Shown: one piece after another, positions 1 to 7,854 of the stretch | Numbering within the stretch: the first letter of the stretch is position 1 | Layout: every line of letters begins with the position of its first letter | NCBI RefSeq assembly: GCF_000484635.1 | Contig: NZ_AXVM01000004.1 | Span: forward strand, 124,001-188,000 | Reading direction: 5' to 3' | From: Comamonas badia DSM 17552 | GTDB lineage: Bacteria > Pseudomonadota > Gammaproteobacteria > Burkholderiales > Burkholderiaceae_C | Length of the DNA: 64,000 bases | Translations under genes and position numbers: made by a program | The notes under the pieces: generated by a model | What the model was told of the DNA's origin: nothing | Seen by the model: only the letters and a program-made list of their open reading frames with translations | Database searches by the model: none

Positions 1-515
1 TCCCGGAGTTCATGGCGCCCAACCTGCGCGCGGCCAACAGCGTGGTCACCGTGGACGCAACCGTGCCGGCCAACGCTTCGGGCGTGGTCTACGCCTTGGG
101 GGGCATCAGCGGCGGGGTCACGCTGTTCTTCGATGCCGGCCATCTGCACTACGAATACAACGCCCTGATGCTCAAGCGCACGGTGTTGCGCTCCAGGGTG
201 CCAGTGCCGGCGGGCCGACACCGCATCGAATTGCAGACCGTCGTTCTATCGGCCAAGCCGGGCACGCCCGGACGTCTGGTGATGCGATTGGACGGTGAAA
301 AGGTGGCCGAGGCGGTGCTGTTCTACACCGTGCCGCTGGCCTTCACCGCCACCGAGACCTTTGAAGTCGGACGGGACCAGGGCTCGCCCGTATCCCGGCA
401 GTACTTCGATCGCGCGCCCTTTCCGTTCGAAGGCGTGATTCACGACGTTCGCGTCGATTACCCCGGCTCGCAAACGAGCCATCCCAAGCACTCAGGAGAC
501 CACCATGTTCTGTGA
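1..515 (+). CDS. arylsulfatase, C-terminal part (cut by window edge)
   Basis: Only the last 171 or so residues are present; the reading frame is open through base 1, so the catalytic sulfatase domain lies outside the window. What is visible is the beta-sandwich tail seen in large bacterial arylsulfatases, with a GGxxGGxxLFF-type segment followed by a tyrosine-rich strand (HYEYN) and a closing strand near FEGVIHDVRVD. Such enzymes hydrolyse sulfate esters. Its end overlaps the next gene by 11 bases, so the two are probably translationally coupled. The family call rests on the tail only, and substrate specificity cannot be inferred. Confidence 0.72.
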   Translation, partial: PEFMAPNLRAANSVVTVDATVPANASGVVYALGGISGGVTLFFDAGHLHYEYNALMLKRTVLRSRVPVPAGRHRIELQTVVLSAKPGTPGRLVMRLDGEKVAEAVLFYTVPLAFTATETFEVGRDQGSPVSRQYFDRAPFPFEGVIHDVRVDYPGSQTSHPKHSGDHHVL

Positions 516-975
516 CACCGTCCACTCGTCCATCATCCAAGGCGAAGAAGCACCCTGGCATCCGTTTCTGCCCTACGCCGATGATGTGTTCATCAAACTG
601 CTCAAGGTCAACCCCATCACCGGCGAGTGGGTGACCATGCTCAAGACCCCCGCTCACGCCAGGTTGCCGCGCCACCACCACGCGGGCTGGGTCATGGTCT
701 ACACCATCAGCGGCGAATGGCGCTACCTGGAGCACGACTGGGTGGCCAAGCCGGGCAGCTTTGTCTACGAAACAGCAGGCACGCGCCATACCCCTATCGG
801 CGTTGGGAAAGACGAAGTGGTGACCCTCAACATCGTGCAGGGCGACTGGAACCTGATGAGCGATGACGACCAGGTGCTGGCCATAGAAAACTGGCGATCC
901 GTGATGGATCGCTACCTCAACCACTGCAGCACGCACGGGATCACGCCCATCGACGTGTCGTCATTCGCGGCGTAA
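505..975 (+). CDS. cupin protein, 2,4'-dihydroxyacetophenone dioxygenase-like
   Basis: A 156-residue single-domain cupin. The HHH cluster at residues 57-59 and His95 can supply the metal ligands of a non-heme iron cupin. Sequence style and length resemble the 2,4'-dihydroxyacetophenone dioxygenase (ChrR-like cupin) family, which cleaves a C-C bond of an aromatic ketone. The start is well placed, with CAGGAG six bases upstream, inside the end of the sulfatase gene. Neighbours (sulfatase, MFS transporter, porin) suggest breakdown of a sulfated aromatic compound. The substrate is inferred from family and context and is uncertain. Confidence 0.7.
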   Translation: MFCDTVHSSIIQGEEAPWHPFLPYADDVFIKLLKVNPITGEWVTMLKTPAHARLPRHHHAGWVMVYTISGEWRYLEHDWVAKPGSFVYETAGTRHTPIGVGKDEVVTLNIVQGDWNLMSDDDQVLAIENWRSVMDRYLNHCSTHGITPIDVSSFAA

Positions 976-1116
976 GGCCAGCGAGCCGCACGGGTGCCGC
1001 CTGCAGCCATCCCGCTCGCATCGCGAGCGGTGGCATCGATGCTGCCTGCATCGACCCGGTTGATGCCCGGCGTGTTTCATCCATGCCAAAGGGTCAGTCA
1101 TAAAAAGGAGACAGAC

Positions 1117-2457
1117 ATGGGAACGACCTCGCTCGATGCGATCACCGACGAGCACGCCGACGAACCAACCGTCGCACGCGGCTACGCATGGGTCGTGTTT
1201 GCGTTGACCTTTGCGCTGATGATCTCGGACTTCATGTCGCGGCAGGTCCTCAACGCCGTATTTCCGGACCTGAAGACCGAGTGGCTGCTGACGGACCTGC
1301 AGCTCAGTCTGCTCAGCAGCGTGGTGGCCATTTCGGTTGCGCTGCTCACGCTCCCCTTGTCCATCGTCGCGGACCGCTGGGGCCGGGTGAACTGCATCGT
1401 CGCCATGGTGCTGGTGTGGAGCCTGGCGACGCTGGGTTGCGCGCTGGCTCGCAACTACGAAGAGTTATTGGCCGCACGCCTGCTGGTCGGTGTCGGCGAG
1501 GCCGCCTACGCCAGCATCGGTGGTGCGGTGGTCATTTCCATCTTCCCGCGCCACATGCGGGCCACGTTGACGGCCGCCATGACATCGGGCGGCGTGTTCG
1601 GGTCGGTGTTCGGCGTTGCATTGGGCGGCATCGTTGCGCGGCACATGGGCTGGCGCTGGTCTTTTGGCGTGATGGCCATCGTCGGCGTCGTGCTGGTGGT
1701 GGTCTACCGCATCGTCGTCACCGAAAGGCGGATTGGCGGCGCGACCGGTGATGCAAAGGCCGTAGAAGCCAACCAACCCGCCTCGAATCTGCGTATCGGC
1801 GCACTGATGCGGTCGGTGTTTCGGGGCCGCTCGCTGAAGGCGGCCTATCTCGGCAACGGCATCCAGCTGATGTCGGCCGGCGCCCTCGTCGTATGGCTGC
1901 CGAGCCTGTTCAACCGCTATTACGGCATGGCCCTGGACAAGGCCGGCGTGACGGCCGCGCTGTTCGTGCTGTTTGCCGCCTTGGGCATGGTCGTCTGCGG
2001 TGCGGTGACGGACCGGCTCAGCCGCCGCGCTCCGGATCGCGCATGGCTGGTCGCCGCGTGCATCGCCTTCGGCTCCTTTGTTGCCCTGACCTCTGCCATG
2101 GCCTTGGGGTCAGGAAAGGCGCAGCTCGCGCTGATCGGCTGCGGCATGTTTTTGTCGGTGGGAACGATGGGAGCGGCCGGCGCCATCACCGCCAACCTGA
2201 CACCCAGGAGCATCCACTCCTCCAGCTTTGCGGTGCTGGCACTGGCGGACAACCTGATCGGATTTGCGTCCGGGCCGCTGCTGGTCGGCTGGCTGGCGGA
2301 CCGAGTGGGTCTGCTGTCTGCGCTGCAATGGATCCCGGTGGCGTCTGTCGTGGCCGGGATCGCCTTCCTGCTGGGCCGAACGACCTATGCACGGGATGCA
2401 AGCGATGTCGGCGAAATGCAGATCGATGCGCCACCGCACTCCACCCAGCCTGCATGA
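1117..2457 (+). CDS. MFS transporter
   Basis: A 446-residue major facilitator protein with about 12 hydrophobic segments in two halves and the cytoplasmic loop motif DRWGR after the second or third helix of the N-terminal half; a matching DRLSRR sits in the second half. The start at 1117 is chosen because AAAAAGGAG precedes it at the right spacing; an upstream in-frame start lacks a ribosome site. It lies between a dioxygenase-like gene and a porin on the same strand and probably imports an aromatic or organic acid substrate across the inner membrane. Substrate unknown. Confidence 0.85.
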   Translation: MGTTSLDAITDEHADEPTVARGYAWVVFALTFALMISDFMSRQVLNAVFPDLKTEWLLTDLQLSLLSSVVAISVALLTLPLSIVADRWGRVNCIVAMVLVWSLATLGCALARNYEELLAARLLVGVGEAAYASIGGAVVISIFPRHMRATLTAAMTSGGVFGSVFGVALGGIVARHMGWRWSFGVMAIVGVVLVVVYRIVVTERRIGGATGDAKAVEANQPASNLRIGALMRSVFRGRSLKAAYLGNGIQLMSAGALVVWLPSLFNRYYGMALDKAGVTAALFVLFAALGMVVCGAVTDRLSRRAPDRAWLVAACIAFGSFVALTSAMALGSGKAQLALIGCGMFLSVGTMGAAGAITANLTPRSIHSSSFAVLALADNLIGFASGPLLVGWLADRVGLLSALQWIPVASVVAGIAFLLGRTTYARDASDVGEMQIDAPPHSTQPA

Positions 2458-2551
2458 AGCGGTGTTCGCCATCGCAACGGCGCTGCACCCCACCCGACCC
2501 TTGAGCGGACAACTGCCGCCGTTCATTTCAACCACACCAAGGAGAGAAATC

Positions 2552-3670
2552 ATGAAATCAAATGCACTGCGCGCGTGGCCACGACGCGAAACCACGATGG
2601 CTGCCGCGCTGATGGCGTTCGCCGGCATCGCAGGAGCACAGGAGAGCCACGTGCAATTGTTTGGCAGCATCAACGCCTCGCTGGTGCACCAGAGCAACCA
2701 GGCCACCGGCAGCGGCTCGCGCATGTCCTCGGGCCCCTGGTCTGCATCGACATTCGGGCTGCGCGGCACGGAAGACCTGGGTGGGGGCATGCATGCGAGC
2801 TTTCGTTTCGAATCGGGCTGGGATCTCACACAGGGGCTGGCCGGTGCCACGGTGGCGGGCGCCAGCAAGTTCTGGGACCGGGCCGCTTGGGTCAGCCTGG
2901 ACAACACCATGTTCAGCCTCACCGGCGGGCGCCAGCTGCACGCCGGCGTGGATCGGATTGTCGAGACCCTGGACGTTTTCTACGCCAACGCCAACAAGAC
3001 GGTGCTGTTTCCATTGGTGCCCAACGCCACCAATGCCTTCGGCGGCTTTGATACCCGCGTGGGCAACGCCGTGAAGCTGCGCGCCAAACTGCCGGCCAAT
3101 GCGACGGTCGGCGTGAGCTACGGTTTTTCCAGCGCCACCTCGGGCAAGAGCGTCTCGGTCGATGCAGGCTGGCAGACCAAGGAATTCGGCCTGGGCGCGT
3201 ATGCCATCGACTACAACCATCCCACGGCGCAAATGCACCAGCGCGTGTGGGGTCTGGGCGGCAACTATCTGCTGGGACCGGTGCGGCTGTATGTGCACTA
3301 CATGAATGCGCGCCATGATCGTCCCACGGGAATACGCCAGTCCGATGGTGTCTGGTCGCTCGGAGCAGCGTATTCCATCTCTCCCGCGGTGACCCTGCGC
3401 GCGGCCTACTACCGCGACAGCGGCAAGGACGTGGGGGGAGTGGCCGGCATGGCGGGCAAGCGCGACAGCTTTGCGCTGATGGGCGACTACGCGCTGTCCA
3501 AGCGCACGAGCATCAACGCCGGGGTGTTTCACGGCGGCCTTTCGGGGGCATTCAAGACCGATCCGGTAAGCCTTGCGCTGCTGGGCCTTGTGGACCTGCA
3601 AGCCAAGCCACCCGTGATCAGCGGTTCGTCCAGCACCGGTTTTGCAGTGGGAATTTCGCACCGCTTCTGA
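2552..3670 (+). CDS. Gram-negative general porin
   Basis: A 372-residue outer membrane porin of the betaproteobacterial trimeric type (OmpC-like, 16-stranded). It has a signal peptide with an alanine-rich core and likely cleavage after AGA near residue 29, then VQLFGSINASL, the typical first strand. It closes with GISHRF; a C-terminal Phe is the usual outer membrane assembly signal. AAGGAGAG precedes the start at 2552. It follows the MFS gene by 94 bases and completes an uptake module with it. Confidence 0.88.
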   Translation: MKSNALRAWPRRETTMAAALMAFAGIAGAQESHVQLFGSINASLVHQSNQATGSGSRMSSGPWSASTFGLRGTEDLGGGMHASFRFESGWDLTQGLAGATVAGASKFWDRAAWVSLDNTMFSLTGGRQLHAGVDRIVETLDVFYANANKTVLFPLVPNATNAFGGFDTRVGNAVKLRAKLPANATVGVSYGFSSATSGKSVSVDAGWQTKEFGLGAYAIDYNHPTAQMHQRVWGLGGNYLLGPVRLYVHYMNARHDRPTGIRQSDGVWSLGAAYSISPAVTLRAAYYRDSGKDVGGVAGMAGKRDSFALMGDYALSKRTSINAGVFHGGLSGAFKTDPVSLALLGLVDLQAKPPVISGSSSTGFAVGISHRF

Positions 3671-3720
3671 TTCACCGGCCGATTTTTCTCCAAGGCGGCA
3701 GGCGCTGGTGGGCGCCTTTG

Positions 3721-3753
3721 GGCGGGCGAGGCAGTGCCATCACCCGCCTTTTT
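3721..3753 (+). terminator. intrinsic terminator after the porin gene
   Basis: GGCGGG at 3721-3726 pairs with CCCGCC at 3743-3748 across a 16-base loop and is followed directly by five T residues. It lies 50 bases after the porin stop and would end the sulfatase-dioxygenase-MFS-porin transcript before the convergent gene. A smaller GGCGC/GCGCC hairpin just upstream may help. Confidence 0.6.
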
Positions 3754-3820
3754 CCTGCGCGCTTGGGGCGCTGAACCGATGAGCAGCGCCTTCCATGGTC
3801 TGGTCGGCCCAAGTGGCCGC

Positions 3821-5233
3821 CTACGCCATTGCTGCTTCGTGCAGACGCATCATTTCCGTGCACGCCAGAGCGTCGGAACCATCCAACTGGCTCGCCACTA
3901 CGCGCCATTGCTGCATCAGCCCAGGGCGCAGGTCCATGAGTGCCTGCCACGGCACTTGCAATTCCGTGGCAGGCCGACTCTGTGCAGGGTCGGGTTGGGC
4001 ATCCAAACCGCGCAGACAGCGCACCAGCAGCCCGCATGCCTTGGTCTGCACCTGCAGCAGCGCGCCACAGCGCTGGCGCAGCGCGGCGTCCGGCGTCTGG
4101 GCACGGCAGGCAAACAATTGCTGCACCCATGCCCTTTCATCGGCCAGCAGCGCTTGCAGGGCAGCCACCACGGGCGCGCGCTCACGGTGCTGCACTTCGG
4201 CCGCGTAGCAGACCGGCGAGGCCAGCGGCTGCGCTGCATCGCCCACCAGACGCAGATGCGCCGCAGCGCCTTCCAGGATGCCCTGCAGCCGCTCGGCCGC
4301 CGGCACGATGGCGGTGATGCGGTCTATGCCCTTGCCCGCGTACAGCGCCATGGTTTCCAGCGCGCCGGTCATGGAGCGCAGCGGCGAGTCGGTGCTGAAC
4401 AGGTAGATGGGGCGGCCTTCTTCCTCGCCTATCACCTGCGGTGCGCTGGTGAACGGGTCGCCGCGCTCGCCGCGGGTGACCGCGTTGGGCAGCACGCGCA
4501 CCGCGGCGTGCGGTGGCCAGTTGATGTGAAAGTCTTCGGTCAGCAGTGTGTCGCTGGCCTTGCCGGACACCAGCCGCTCTTTGTGCACCCCGTGCGCAAA
4601 CGATTCGGTGGTGGCCATCAGCGCGGTGCCCAGCACCGCCGCCTGCGCGCCCTGCGCCAGCACGCGGCCCACGTCGTGCCCGTCGGCCAGCCCACCGGCC
4701 GCAGCCACGGGAATGCTGACGCAGCCCAGCACCTCGTCGAGCAGCGACACCAGGGGCTGGCGGCCCCAGACATGCCCGCCGGCTTCCACGCCCTGCGCGA
4801 TCACCGCGTGCGCGCCGGCCGCCTGCGCGTGCAGCGCATCCCGGGCCGACCCGACCTGGTGCACCACGGTGATGCCCGCGCCGCGCAGCCGGTCTATCGC
4901 CCATTCGTCCACGTCCCAGAACAGCTCGACCGCGGTCACGCCCAGCGCGATGGACAGATCGACCTGCGAACGCAGCAGCGCACGCGCCGTGCCCGCCGGG
5001 ATCAGGTTCACGCCAAAGGGCTGGTCGGTCAGGCGGCGCACCTGCGCGACTTCGCGCTCGATCAGCGCCAGCGGCTCGCGCACCATGCCGAGAAAGCCGA
5101 AGCCGCCAAAGCCGCTGACGGCAGCCGCGAGTTCCGCGCGCGCCACGCCGCCCATGCCGGCCAGAATCAGCGGGTGGCGGCAACCCAGCAGATGGCACAG
5201 CGGCGTGGGCGCAAGCGAATGAAATTCAGGCAC
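3821..5233 (-). CDS. nitronate monooxygenase-like flavoprotein with C-terminal extension
   Basis: A 470-residue protein. Residues 10-325 are a nitronate monooxygenase/2-nitropropane dioxygenase TIM barrel that binds FMN: the N-terminal PLILAGMGGV strand, GVEAGGHVWG with the likely catalytic His154, and the phosphate-binding AAAGGLADG and VLGTALMAT segments. The family normally ends near 320-350 residues; here about 130 more residues follow, mostly helical, with paired Cys and many Arg/Gln, which I do not recognise. The start is GTG at 5233, supported by AAGGAG seven bases upstream. It follows the HDOD gene by 34 bases, so the two are likely co-transcribed. Substrate not predictable. Confidence 0.78.
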   Translation of the reverse strand: MPEFHSLAPTPLCHLLGCRHPLILAGMGGVARAELAAAVSGFGGFGFLGMVREPLALIEREVAQVRRLTDQPFGVNLIPAGTARALLRSQVDLSIALGVTAVELFWDVDEWAIDRLRGAGITVVHQVGSARDALHAQAAGAHAVIAQGVEAGGHVWGRQPLVSLLDEVLGCVSIPVAAAGGLADGHDVGRVLAQGAQAAVLGTALMATTESFAHGVHKERLVSGKASDTLLTEDFHINWPPHAAVRVLPNAVTRGERGDPFTSAPQVIGEEEGRPIYLFSTDSPLRSMTGALETMALYAGKGIDRITAIVPAAERLQGILEGAAAHLRLVGDAAQPLASPVCYAAEVQHRERAPVVAALQALLADERAWVQQLFACRAQTPDAALRQRCGALLQVQTKACGLLVRCLRGLDAQPDPAQSRPATELQVPWQALMDLRPGLMQQWRVVASQLDGSDALACTEMMRLHEAAMA

Positions 5234-5239
5234 AAGAGG

Positions 5240-5266
5240 GCTCCTTTCGGAGCACCATCATGCTCC
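5240..5266 (-). promoter_or_regulatory. overlapping alternative hairpins at a ribosome binding site
   Basis: Read on the minus strand, GGAGCA (5266-5261), TGCTCC (5254-5249) and GGAGC (5244-5240) follow one another. The middle arm can pair with either flank but not with both. The downstream GGAGC is part of the AAGGAG ribosome site of the nitronate monooxygenase gene, so one fold hides that site and the other frees it. The element starts directly after the HDOD stop codon. Function is inference. Confidence 0.35.
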
Positions 5267-5267
5267 T

Positions 5268-6494
5268 TCATTCAGCCCGTTGTACCACGCAGGAGCGCAG
5301 CATGTGCAGCAAATTGCGATTGAGCTGTTCGCGGTCGAATTCATGCGCCTCGCACAGCTGGCGCACCACGGCGCTGTCTTCGCCCTCCAGCGCCACTGCC
5401 ATGTCCAGGCTGGGCGCATAGGGGCCGGTGTGCAGCACCGCAGCGTCGTAGACGCGGTCCGAGAGCGGCAGGCGGCGCAGGATGGTACCCAGCGGTTCAC
5501 CCCGCAGCGCATCGAGCTGCGAGAACAGCGCGCACAGATACATTTCGGCGCGCAGGTCTTTGCCGACACCCGCTTCGATGAGCTTTTCCGCCAGGCGCGC
5601 GCGCAGCACCATGGTTTCGCGGACGGGGCGCACATCCGGCTCGGTGGATGCATTGGGCAACTGGTCCCCCAGCCACTGGCTGATGGAGCCATAGCCCATC
5701 ATCACCAGGCCGCGGCGCAGCGAATCGACGCCGGTGCGCAAGCCCAGCGCGGCCGAATTGGTGTAGGTCATGAAGCGGTAGGCGAGCAGCGGGTCTTCGC
5801 CCAGGATCTGTTCCTGGCCGTCGATCGACTGCTCGTCGTCAATCGCCTTGAGGAGCTTGAGCACCACCTCATGGGCCGCCTGCAGCGGTTGATGGCGCAG
5901 GCTGTACAGCACATCGTCGATCGGCCAGCCCGCCAGTGCCAAGGCCCCGCCCGGGCCCAGGCAATGCGCCATCAGCGCACGGCTGGCCACGCCGTCGTAC
6001 ATCTGCCCGGCAATGATGGGACTGGCCGCTGGCCGGCCAGCCTTGGTATCGGCCGCCTTGTCGGCGTTCAACGCTGCCACGGCATCGCGGGAGTCCAGCA
6101 TGAGAATGCTGGTGTGGAACAGGCTGGCAACTTCCGGTTCGGGCAGTCGCGCCAGCGACCCGCTCCAGACCAGCTTGAGCCCTCTGCGGTGCGCGGTGCG
6201 CGCGCGCGCCAGCAGGGCGGCATCGGCCAGCCAGGCATCAGCGACTTCGATGGGGGGTGAGCCCGGCGGCGCATGCTCCAGCCAATCAGCCAGGATTTGG
6301 GGCGTGCGCGGCGCCAGCAGCAACGGCGGCGAAGAAGCCGTCCACAGCTCCTCGATCGTGCGCAGCAGGTGCAGCGCATCCACGGCGACCTGCGCATCGC
6401 CTTCGACGAACAGTTGCACGCCCGCCATGCGCCGCGCCCCATTCCACAGCGGGCGATACCCCAGAACCAGACTGCCTAGAACCGATTGAACCAT
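5268..6494 (-). CDS. EAL-like/HDOD signalling protein (YuxH type)
   Basis: A 408-residue protein. The N-terminal half (to about residue 195) resembles an EAL phosphodiesterase fold, but the signature ExLxR is missing where it should stand (GVQLFVE) and later acidic metal ligands are not evident, so it is probably catalytically dead. The C-terminal half (about 200-400) is an HDOD domain, with KLLKAIDDEQ, DPLLAYRFMTYTNSA and GLVMMGYGSISQWL, a common HDOD pattern. Such proteins act in c-di-GMP or stress-linked signalling. It lies 71 bases downstream of flgL on the same strand, so a link to motility control is plausible but unproven. Confidence 0.78.
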   Translation of the reverse strand: MVQSVLGSLVLGYRPLWNGARRMAGVQLFVEGDAQVAVDALHLLRTIEELWTASSPPLLLAPRTPQILADWLEHAPPGSPPIEVADAWLADAALLARARTAHRRGLKLVWSGSLARLPEPEVASLFHTSILMLDSRDAVAALNADKAADTKAGRPAASPIIAGQMYDGVASRALMAHCLGPGGALALAGWPIDDVLYSLRHQPLQAAHEVVLKLLKAIDDEQSIDGQEQILGEDPLLAYRFMTYTNSAALGLRTGVDSLRRGLVMMGYGSISQWLGDQLPNASTEPDVRPVRETMVLRARLAEKLIEAGVGKDLRAEMYLCALFSQLDALRGEPLGTILRRLPLSDRVYDAAVLHTGPYAPSLDMAVALEGEDSAVVRQLCEAHEFDREQLNRNLLHMLRSCVVQRAE

Positions 6495-6565
6495 GGGCTT
6501 TGAAGCGAACGTGATGCCTTTGACCTATTGTCCGCGATCGATTCCACGGGGCATGCGGCCGCGCA

Positions 6566-7825
6566 TCAATTGATGAAGTTGAACAGCGACAGCTTCTGCA
6601 CCGAGGCGTAGGACTTGAGCGCCGCCTCGTAGCCGACATTGGCGTTCTGGAAGTCGGAAATGCCCTTGACTATGTCCAGATCCTCCGCCTTCGATCGGTC
6701 GCCTTCGAGCTGGATGGAGCGGTTCTCCTGATCACCCGAGATGCGGTCGGCGCGGTTGAGCAGCTCACCGGCATAGCCGCGCACATTGCTCAGGCGCTGC
6801 AGCCCGGCGTCAATGCTGGCGAGCGCCGAATTGCTGGCCTGCGCCGCCTGGATGCTGTCGGGCGCATTGGCGATGCCGTTGATGGCGCTCTGCACGCTGC
6901 TCATCAGGCTGGCGCTGGGCGCCACCGTCACCGTATCTCCCGTCGCGGGCGTTCCCTGCAGGGTGAATTGCACCACCGTTTCCGGTCCCTCGGTGATCGT
7001 GACCGGCATGGGCTGGCCGCTGAGCACCGCCGGCGTGCTGCCGGCGCTGGTCGTCACCGTGCCGTCGCGCGCGGTCTTGGTGAGCGAATAGTTCACCGAC
7101 GTGGTGCCACCCGCGGTCGTCACACCCGTCACCTGCAGCGCATAGCTGGCGCCATCGAGCTGCTGCAGGTTGGAGGTCTTGACGGCACTGGAAAACACCG
7201 TGCTCGCCGCGCTGCCGCGCGCCAGCGTGGCGGTATAGACGCCGTCGCGCACCGGGTCGAACATCAGCGCCGCGTGGCCATCCATCTGCGACGCTATCGC
7301 CGTGCCCTCGCTCGCGCCCTGGCCGGGCAAACCGTCGAAGACATAGTCCGGCGCGCCGGGCAGCGGCCCTATGAAGGGCGCGAGCGCACTGCCCAGCGAC
7401 CCCAGCAGCGGCATGCCGTTGACATCCTTGCGGTTGACGACCTCCTTGAGCTGGTCCTGAAGGCTCTGCAACTGCATGGCGTAGGTCTTGCGGTCGTCCT
7501 GCGTCAGCGTGCCGCCGCCGGCGGCGACGATGGTCTGGCGGATTTCCTGCACCAGGCCGACGGCATCGCCCAGCGTGGATTCCGCCTGGGCGATGTTGCC
7601 CTTCTGCACTTCCAGCTGGCGCTGTTCGGCCTGGATGCGCGTGAGCCGCGTGAGCGCGCGCTCGGCCTGGGCGGCGGCCACCGGGTCGTCGCTGGGGCGC
7701 ACCACGCGCTTGCCGCTGGTCAGGTTCTCCTGCAGATCCACCAGCGATTTCTGCCGCGCGCCCAGATTGCGGATCGCGCTGTCATACATGTTGGCCGTGC
7801 CAACACGGTAGAAACTGTCTGCCAT
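6566..7825 (-). CDS. flgL: flagellar hook-filament junction protein FlgL
   Basis: A 419-residue protein with the flagellin-like terminal coiled segments of FlgL/HAP3: N-terminal RVGTANMYDSAIRNL and LTSGKRVVRPSDDPVAA, and a C-terminal helix ending in SLFNFIN. It joins FlgK to the filament outside the cell. It is the last gene of the flgIJKL group, 29 bases after flgK, with AGGGAGG before the ATG. The central part (about 150-300) is a variable surface domain. Confidence 0.95.
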   Translation of the reverse strand: MADSFYRVGTANMYDSAIRNLGARQKSLVDLQENLTSGKRVVRPSDDPVAAAQAERALTRLTRIQAEQRQLEVQKGNIAQAESTLGDAVGLVQEIRQTIVAAGGGTLTQDDRKTYAMQLQSLQDQLKEVVNRKDVNGMPLLGSLGSALAPFIGPLPGAPDYVFDGLPGQGASEGTAIASQMDGHAALMFDPVRDGVYTATLARGSAASTVFSSAVKTSNLQQLDGASYALQVTGVTTAGGTTSVNYSLTKTARDGTVTTSAGSTPAVLSGQPMPVTITEGPETVVQFTLQGTPATGDTVTVAPSASLMSSVQSAINGIANAPDSIQAAQASNSALASIDAGLQRLSNVRGYAGELLNRADRISGDQENRSIQLEGDRSKAEDLDIVKGISDFQNANVGYEAALKSYASVQKLSLFNFIN

Positions 7826-7854
7826 GACCGTCCTCCCTGGGGTGGTGCCGCACG

